Shown here one piece after another: positions 45,377 to 51,019 of a DNA stretch of 51,019 nt. A program made the translations under genes and the position numbers. The number at the start of each line of letters is the position of its first letter. The stretch's first letter is position 1. Origin of the DNA: Algoriphagus lutimaris (GTDB lineage: Bacteria > Bacteroidota > Bacteroidia > Cytophagales > Cyclobacteriaceae); contig NZ_JAFIDJ010000002.1 of assembly GCF_017051705.1 (NCBI RefSeq), forward strand, positions 1,134,035 through 1,185,053, given 5' to 3'. Under the pieces are notes generated by a model. The model was not told the origin of the DNA. It saw only the letters and a list, made by a program, of their open reading frames with translations, and searched no databases.

Positions 45377-48300
45377 TTATTTCCTTATTAATTTGAGTTG
45401 TTCACTTTGATCTCCCCAAATAAGTTGGACGATATGCATTCCAGAGATGGCTGTTTCCAAATAGGAATTTACAGCCTGGTTTACCTCTTCGACAGAATTA
45501 GCAGAATAACTAACATTAATTCCTCTTACATCTGAAATCCTAACGATGATTGGTTCATCTTGGTAATTGGACGGATTGATTAAACCAACTGTAACGTTCG
45601 ATCTAAGTTCACTAGGGTTAGGATAAATGATCCAATTGGACTCACCTTTCAAACTTGGAACCTGAATAGCTCTAGTGACACTATAAGTAAACGTGTCTTC
45701 AAAATCCACTTGCTTCAATCGATAGAAAATATTTCCTCCATAAGCTGGGAGTTGAGTATCTGTAAAGGTATAATCAGTTTGGCTATCCTTATATCCTTGA
45801 CCTGCTACTTCTCCTATTTTTTCCCAATTGTCGGCGTTTCCTATGGATCTTTCTATTTCGAATCTGGCATTTGCCCATTCCTTAGAGGTTGCCCAAGATA
45901 ATTGGCCATTACGATTGACTTCATCAAACTTCGCTTCAAAATAGAGGTACTCAACTTGGAGGATTTTGAAGTTGAGATAAGTAATATAGACTACTCCTGA
46001 TCCTCCATTTCCTCCTCCCAAAGTGCCTGCGCCACCACCTGAACCAGTAAAAATAGTTCCATCGCTACCTGGTCCATTATCTGCAGCTGTTCCACCGAGA
46101 ATTACACCATTTACCTCACCACCAAGACCTGGAGTATTTGGTTCTCCATTAAAATTAAATCCAATTCCTCCTCCACCGGCACCATAACCTTGAGTAACTC
46201 CACCCAATACAAAAGAGCTGCCTTCTCCTCCATCTCCAGCTTTAGACTGACCTACACCAGCTCCACCTCCGGGACCACCTGATAGGCCAGCTCCGCCACC
46301 TCCACCGCCTCCCCGGGCATGGTTTGATTGCTGGCCTCTACCGCCATTACCTCCACTATTTCCTTGCCCAGGTATACCGGCTCCACCAATACCTGGAGTA
46401 TCTAGGGCTTGATCACTGTATGCACCACCTCCTCCGGATGCCCCATCAGCTCCATTCAAATTATTAAAAGATCCTCCTCCCCCGCCACCAAGGGCAGTAA
46501 GGCTTATTGAAATTGGACCATTTGGATCCGAAATAGATGAAGTTACTGTAGTGCTTCCTCCATTTCCTCCTTTTACATTGACTGTGGATGCTCCATTTCC
46601 ACCTTGTCCTACTTGGATATTTATTGAGTTGCCTGAAGATATGCCATATGGGTCTGTACTTGTGACTGTGGTTGAGTTAATACCACCGCCACCGCCTCCA
46701 CCGGCAGTAGGCCCCATTCCACCACCTCCGCCACCTCCAACGGCAAAAATTGAAAACTCAACCAAACCTTCAGGTATTTCCCAACTATCATTACAATTGA
46801 ACCTAATAACAGTTTCTCCTGACTTTGCACCATCATCTATGATCTCAAAACAATCATTATCATTTGGATCAGGACAAGAATATGAAATTATCACTTCTCC
46901 ATTAGTACCAGGACCTCCTCCACCAGTAACATAAATTAGACTTGTTGATAAAGGATCTGGGTCAGAGGAATCTCTCGTTATATAGGTGTCTCTTTCCGCA
47001 CCTGTACCCCCTCCCTCACCAATAAAAATACCTAAGACTTCCCCTGGAGTTACTGGAATTGTAACTAAATCCGTTTGGCCAGAAGTTCCTCCCCCAGTAG
47101 CTTGTATAGTGATTTCATAAATTCCTGCAGGCACATAAAAAGTCCCATCTTGATCAAATGTTGCCCCACAGACACTGAAATAAGCAACATTATTTTGAGT
47201 CAAGGGGATATCACATACGTCAGTAACTTTTTGAATGGACTTGACTGTGATTGTATAAACATCTACGTCAAGATTTGTCAATGGGATGGTTGGAAATACT
47301 CCTCTTCCGTCTGTTACAGAAAATGGAGCCGAAGTTTCTTCGGTAGGAGGTGGAGTTCCATCATCGAGCTCATAAGTAACTATATATTGACCATTTGGAA
47401 GTGTAGTTGGGTTTCCATTTATTATAATCCTTGCTTGACCACCTGTAGTAGTTGCAGAAACAGCTGAAATAGAAGTCAATTGATAGGTTGGCGTGACATC
47501 AATTGTTCCTGTTGCTTCTAATCCGCTTATACAGTTTCCATTTAATGGAATGGAATAAGAATATAAACCAGGTACAGCTCCAGTAACATCGCCTGAAAAT
47601 TCAATTAATCCGGTTGAGGCGTCAAAGTTAGCTGAAACTCCTAATGGTAAACCTGTTGGAGTACCTATTGAAGTAACTCCAGTCGTAGGTTGAGTAAAAG
47701 TTTGGAGAATTGGCGAGCTGATACAAACAGATGGGAAAGAATTAGAAGTAGGTCCTACTGTTGCCAAGGCTTCCACGTCTGTGGTAGAGGAGGCAGGAGA
47801 AGCTGCACTACATCCGGTACTACCATTTGAGTAACTTACCTCTACTGTTTTTGATCCGTCAGAAAGCCAAATTATACTCACTGTATGATCAGAGGAGCTT
47901 ATTCCACCCGCGGTAATTGTGTAATCAGTTCCTGCAACTCCAGGAATACTCCAAGTGTAATTTGCTTGACCAGATTGGGTAGTGTAAGTTACTTCTTCTA
48001 TTTCAGCACAAATTTCTATTCCAGGGGAACTTGTAAATGTAGGAACCGGTAAAGGATCAACTTTGACAATATACGTAGCAAACGGACCTGAACATCCATT
48101 TGCAAGAGGAGTTATGGTATAGGTTACTGTACCTTGGGAACTTCCAGAATTAATAATTGTCTCTACTGGAATAGGTCCCGTTCCACTTGTTGCAAACCCA
48201 CTAACATCAGAAGAACCAGAAGCGGTCCAAGAAAATGTGGTGTTTAAAACGTCAGAGGTTAAGTCAACCTGAGAAGTATTTTCGCCTGAACAAATCGTTT

Positions 48301-51019
48301 GTTCAAGTATTGTGTTGGTTACTGTAGGAGTGGGATTTACATAAATGGTATAGTCCAAAGGAGGCCCAGAACATCCATTTGAAATTGGTGTAATTTCAAA
48401 AGTAACAAATCCCTGAGTAGGTCCAGTTGTGCTAATTGTTTGGGGTAATAGAGCCCCTGTACCACTTGGTGCAAACCCAGAAACTCCGCTAGATGAAGTA
48501 ACTATCCAATCAAAAGTTGTCCCATTAACTGAAGATGTAAAATCAACTTGTGTACTGGTACCTCCAGAACAAATGGTTTGATCCGTATTGGTATTGGTAA
48601 CTGTGGGGATTGGATTAACCTGTACCGTGTATGTAGCAATAGGTCCATTACAACTATTGGCAGTTGGAGTAATTTCATAGGTCACTGTGCCAGGGCTATC
48701 TCCAGAGTTCGAAATTGTTTGAACTGGAATTGGACCAGTTCCACTAGCCGCAAATCCAGATATTCCGTTTGTTGCAGAAGCTGTCCAAGAAAAAGTTGTT
48801 CCAGCTACAGTAGAATTAAGGTCCACTTGAGTGGTGTTATCTCCAGAACAGATGGTTTGAGTTAATGAGGTATTTGAAACTTCAGGAAGTGGGTCTACAT
48901 ATACAGTATAGTTTATTGCAGGGCCCACACATCCATTTGCAGATGGAGTGATTGTAAATACAACTGAGCCTTGTGTTTGCTCAGAATTTGATAATGTTTG
49001 GATAGGGATATTTCCGGCTCCACTTGTAGAATGGCCAGTTATTCCAGCTGAAGCAGTGGCAGTCCAAGAGAATGTGGTTCCTGATACGGCTGAAGTCAAA
49101 ATAACTTCTGAAATATTTTCACCATAGCAAATAGTTTGTTCTAAGTTCGTATTTGTTACGGTTGGAATGGGATTCACTGTTATTGGTCCTGAAACAGAAG
49201 ATATATCATCTGGACCACAATCACTTTGGACAACCACAAAGTAATAATATGTTCCTAATACCGCTGGAGGAGTAAATGTTTCAGAATTTGTACCTATTGC
49301 AGTAATATTTCCAGTGGTTGTGGAGTTTTGATCATTTTGATACCATTGATAACTTAAGGTGCCTGTACCAGTTGCAGTTATAGATAATGGGTTTAAGTTG
49401 GATCCATCACAAACTGTCTGTGCATTTAGATCTTCATCAGTGATTTCTGTCAATGGGGTCACTATAAATGCACCCGAAACTGATGTCGGTACAGTACCGC
49501 AGTTACTTGAGGCTGTTGCATAATAATACAATGTTCCAACAGCAGAGGAAGAAGGAGTAAAGTTGGGATCTGTTGCGCCTGGAATTAAAGTTCCTCCTGA
49601 GTTGGATGGAGCAGTATTACTATACCATTGGTAACTAACATCCCCCTCTCCTGAAGCCAAAATATTTAGATCGGGAAAAGAGCCTCCTTGACAAGTTGTT
49701 TCTTCGGCAGTAGATGGATTAATATCAATAACTGTGATCGGTGGATTTACTCGATATTCACCCGAGAGTTCAGACACAACGGTTCCACAAAAACCTGTAA
49801 CAACAACATAGTAGTAGTTAATTCCTTCTGGTGTAGATGGAGGGGTAAAAGAACTGGATGTCGCACCTGGAACTATTGTTCCAGGATTAGCGGCAATATC
49901 AGAATTATCTGGTTTTGCATACCATTGGTAGGTTAGGTCTCCTCCAACGGCATTAATTGTGAGTGGAATATCAAAACCATCTCCAAAGCATTCCACATCT
50001 CCTGTAGTATCCGGCTGAACGGTAATGGCAGTAATTGGATTTACAGTAACAGTCAAAGTAAAGTCAGGCCCTTGGCATCCTCCAGAAGTTGGAGTTACCG
50101 TATAGGTAGCAGTCTGAGGAGTGTTTGTGGGATTGGTAAGAGTTCCAGTGATTGAATTTCCACTATCGTCTGAGCCACCAGTTAATCCACCTGTTACAGA
50201 GCTCAGTACCCAATCATAAGTGGTTCCAGCAGGCACGATTCCGTCTACTCCATCAGTTGGGGTAAGAGAAAAAGAGTCTCCGGTACAAATGTCCAAAGTT
50301 AGGTCATCGATGGTTGCGATAGGATCAACAGTTACGGTCACCGTAAAATCGGGCCCCACACATCCATTGGAGGTTGGTGTAACGGTATAAGTAGCTGTTT
50401 GAGAAGAGCTGGTAGTATTTGTTAAGGTTCCTGAAATGTTGTTTCCACTACCTGAAACACCACCTGTCAAACCAGCAGAAATCACAGGGGCATCCCATGA
50501 ATAAGTAGTGCCGGCTGGAATAATGCCATCAATACCATCTGTAGGTGTTACTGTGAATAAATCCCCGCTACAAACAGTTTCGGTCATGTCTGTAACATCG
50601 GCTTTTGGACTTACTGTCACAGTAACCGTGAAAGTTTCATCGGAGCAAGTTCCTGAACTAGGAGTTACCTCGTAAGTAGCCGTCTGTGTGGAATTTGTTG
50701 GGTTTGTTAATGTGCCAGTAATAGAGTTTCCGCTTCCTGCAGTACCACCAGTAAGACCACCAGTTACTGTAGGAGCTCCCCATATATAAGTAGTTCCAGC
50801 TGGGACAATACCATTGGTTCCATTGATGGGAGTAATGTTAAAGTTTTCTTCACTACAAACATTCTCTGTGATATCGGAGATATTAGGCCCGGGATTTACA
50901 GTAACAGTCAAAGTAAAGTCAGGCCCTTGGCATCCTCCAGAAGTTGGAGTTACCGTATAGGTAGCAGTCTGAGGAGTGTTTGTGGGATTGGTAAGAGTTC
51001 CAGTGATTGAATTTCCACT
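45377..51019 (-). CDS. Giant PKD/Ig-like repeat protein with glycine-rich region and T9SS type A signal; 5' partial
   Basis: The frame is open to the right edge (the last 36 codons continue the repeat), so the N-terminus is outside; about 1880 residues are visible. Order from the N side: three or more 95-residue repeats (GIVPAGTTY.W, GSGNSITGTLTNPTN, TATYTVTPTSGGC, FTLTVTVNP); three Ig-like units with YQWY and YYYV cores; about five 92-residue PKD-like units (TICSGDNTTQV, GTTFSWTAS, GTGPIPVQTISNSG, TYTVQVNP). After a unique stretch come two glycine-rich modules, one mild (about 46880-47160) and one extreme (about 45965-46790). Last is a linker (ARFEIERSIGNADNWEKIGEV, then FYRLKQVDFEDTF) and a type A sorting domain (WIIYPNPSELRSNVTV ... 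LKLIRK). Likely a secreted surface adhesin; ligand unknown. Confidence 0.88.
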   Translation of the reverse strand, partial: SGNSITGTLTNPTNTPQTATYTVTPTSGGCQGPDFTLTVTVNPGPNISDITENVCSEENFNITPINGTNGIVPAGTTYIWGAPTVTGGLTGGTAGSGNSITGTLTNPTNSTQTATYEVTPSSGTCSDETFTVTVTVSPKADVTDMTETVCSGDLFTVTPTDGIDGIIPAGTTYSWDAPVISAGLTGGVSGSGNNISGTLTNTTSSSQTATYTVTPTSNGCVGPDFTVTVTVDPIATIDDLTLDICTGDSFSLTPTDGVDGIVPAGTTYDWVLSSVTGGLTGGSDDSGNSITGTLTNPTNTPQTATYTVTPTSGGCQGPDFTLTVTVNPITAITVQPDTTGDVECFGDGFDIPLTINAVGGDLTYQWYAKPDNSDIAANPGTIVPGATSSSFTPPSTPEGINYYYVVVTGFCGTVVSELSGEYRVNPPITVIDINPSTAEETTCQGGSFPDLNILASGEGDVSYQWYSNTAPSNSGGTLIPGATDPNFTPSSSAVGTLYYYATASSNCGTVPTSVSGAFIVTPLTEITDEDLNAQTVCDGSNLNPLSITATGTGTLSYQWYQNDQNSTTTGNITAIGTNSETFTPPAVLGTYYYFVVVQSDCGPDDISSVSGPITVNPIPTVTNTNLEQTICYGENISEVILTSAVSGTTFSWTATASAGITGHSTSGAGNIPIQTLSNSEQTQGSVVFTITPSANGCVGPAINYTVYVDPLPEVSNTSLTQTICSGDNTTQVDLNSTVAGTTFSWTASATNGISGFAASGTGPIPVQTISNSGDSPGTVTYEITPTANSCNGPIATYTVQVNPIPTVTNTNTDQTICSGGTSTQVDFTSSVNGTTFDWIVTSSSGVSGFAPSGTGALLPQTISTTGPTQGFVTFEITPISNGCSGPPLDYTIYVNPTPTVTNTILEQTICSGENTSQVDLTSDVLNTTFSWTASGSSDVSGFATSGTGPIPVETIINSGSSQGTVTYTITPLANGCSGPFATYIVKVDPLPVPTFTSSPGIEICAEIEEVTYTTQSGQANYTWSIPGVAGTDYTITAGGISSSDHTVSIIWLSDGSKTVEVSYSNGSTGCSAASPASSTTDVEALATVGPTSNSFPSVCISSPILQTFTQPTTGVTSIGTPTGLPLGVSANFDASTGLIEFSGDVTGAVPGLYSYSIPLNGNCISGLEATGTIDVTPTYQLTSISAVSATTTGGQARIIINGNPTTLPNGQYIVTYELDDGTPPPTEETSAPFSVTDGRGVFPTIPLTNLDVDVYTITVKSIQKVTDVCDIPLTQNNVAYFSVCGATFDQDGTFYVPAGIYEITIQATGGGTSGQTDLVTIPVTPGEVLGIFIGEGGGTGAERDTYITRDSSDPDPLSTSLIYVTGGGGPGTNGEVIISYSCPDPNDNDCFEIIDDGAKSGETVIRFNCNDSWEIPEGLVEFSIFAVGGGGGGGMGPTAGGGGGGGINSTTVTSTDPYGISSGNSINIQVGQGGNGASTVNVKGGNGGSTTVTSSISDPNGPISISLTALGGGGGGSFNNLNGADGASGGGGAYSDQALDTPGIGGAGIPGQGNSGGNGGRGQQSNHARGGGGGGGAGLSGGPGGGAGVGQSKAGDGGEGSSFVLGGVTQGYGAGGGGIGFNFNGEPNTPGLGGEVNGVILGGTAADNGPGSDGTIFTGSGGGAGTLGGGNGGSGVVYITYLNFKILQVEYLYFEAKFDEVNRNGQLSWATSKEWANARFEIERSIGNADNWEKIGEVAGQGYKDSQTDYTFTDTQLPAYGGNIFYRLKQVDFEDTFTYSVTRAIQVPSLKGESNWIIYPNPSELRSNVTVGLINPSNYQDEPIIVRISDVRGINVSYSANSVEEVNQAVNSYLETAISGMHIVQLIWGDQSEQLKLIRK
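50037..50164. repeat. 128-bp exact direct repeat, copy 1 (partner at 50892-51019)
   Basis: By eye these 128 bases are identical to 50892-51019, exactly 855 bp away, that is three 285-bp (95-codon) repeat units. Neighbouring units differ at many bases. The match stops at the window edge, so the true repeat may be longer. Confidence 0.88.
50892..51019. repeat. 128-bp exact direct repeat, copy 2 (partner at 50037-50164)
   Basis: Second copy of the exact repeat inside the giant T9SS cargo gene, running to the end of the window. Confidence 0.88.

Noticed and set aside
47075-47467. ORF on the plus strand (130 codons) within the giant repeat gene
   Set aside because: Shadow of the minus-strand gene; Cys/Ser-rich nonsense composition.
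48050-50911. Regularly spaced repeats that might suggest a CRISPR array
   Set aside because: Period is about 280 bp, the repeats are imperfect and keep one long reading frame; these are protein repeat units.
50911-50911. A start codon for the giant repeat protein at this place
   Set aside because: It would be a TTG in the middle of a repeat strand, and the frame stays open with repeat sequence to the window end.

Overview
The window looks like chromosomal DNA of a marine or aquatic Bacteroidota, most likely Cytophagales/Cyclobacteriaceae (Algoriphagus-like); the genus is an inference. Signs are the type IX secretion (T9SS) cargo with both kinds of sorting domain, a PorP/SprF plus OmpA pair, an Oar-like TonB receptor, DUF4105 and YhhN proteins, AT-rich spacers, few Shine-Dalgarno sites, and TAnnTTTG promoter elements.

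Layout. 1-7526: 3' end of a huge DUF11-repeat adhesin with a gliding-type C-terminal domain, then a PorP/SprF-like protein and a peptidoglycan-binding protein with two OmpA domains. 7600-8925 (-): M23 peptidase, divergent from aspS (9254-11008). 11120-11452: decayed C-terminus of a GH95 fucosidase. 11577-14982: nagB, a sodium/solute symporter and nagA, an amino-sugar operon. 15001-15933 (-): DUF3820 and YhhN lysoplasmalogenase-like genes. 16268-19537: Oar-like TonB receptor. 19624-21755: two tandem DUF481-like barrel proteins. 21905-22687: alpha/beta hydrolase. 22709-28201: complete RND efflux operon (adaptor, pump, TolC-like channel). 28335-29729: MltF-like lytic transglycosylase. 29726-31532 (-): GntP permease and RidA-like protein. 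31613-33880 (-): T9SS cargo. 33919-35118: DUF4105. 35180-37876: uvrB and an AlbA_2/Schlafen-like gene. 37860-38792 (-): PLP desulfhydrase/ACC-deaminase-like gene. 38840-39874: RluD-type pseudouridine synthase. 40957-45309: giant AsmA-like protein. 45377-51019 (-): 3' part of a giant repeat protein with a glycine-rich region and a T9SS type A signal, running off the window.

The most unusual item lies in the AT-rich spacer 39875-40956. Two tRNA-like genes (40157-40281 and 40733-40855) share an identical tRNA body: Leu-type D arm, GUC anticodon with U37, and G73. Each carries an overlong variable region (56 and 54 nt) where a normal class II tRNA has about 10-24. The V-arm stem shows a compensatory change between copies. 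Inside it, short conserved blocks frame a hairpin whose sequence differs almost completely between copies. Each copy has its own intrinsic terminator and the first has a good promoter, so these look like expressed RNAs of unknown role.
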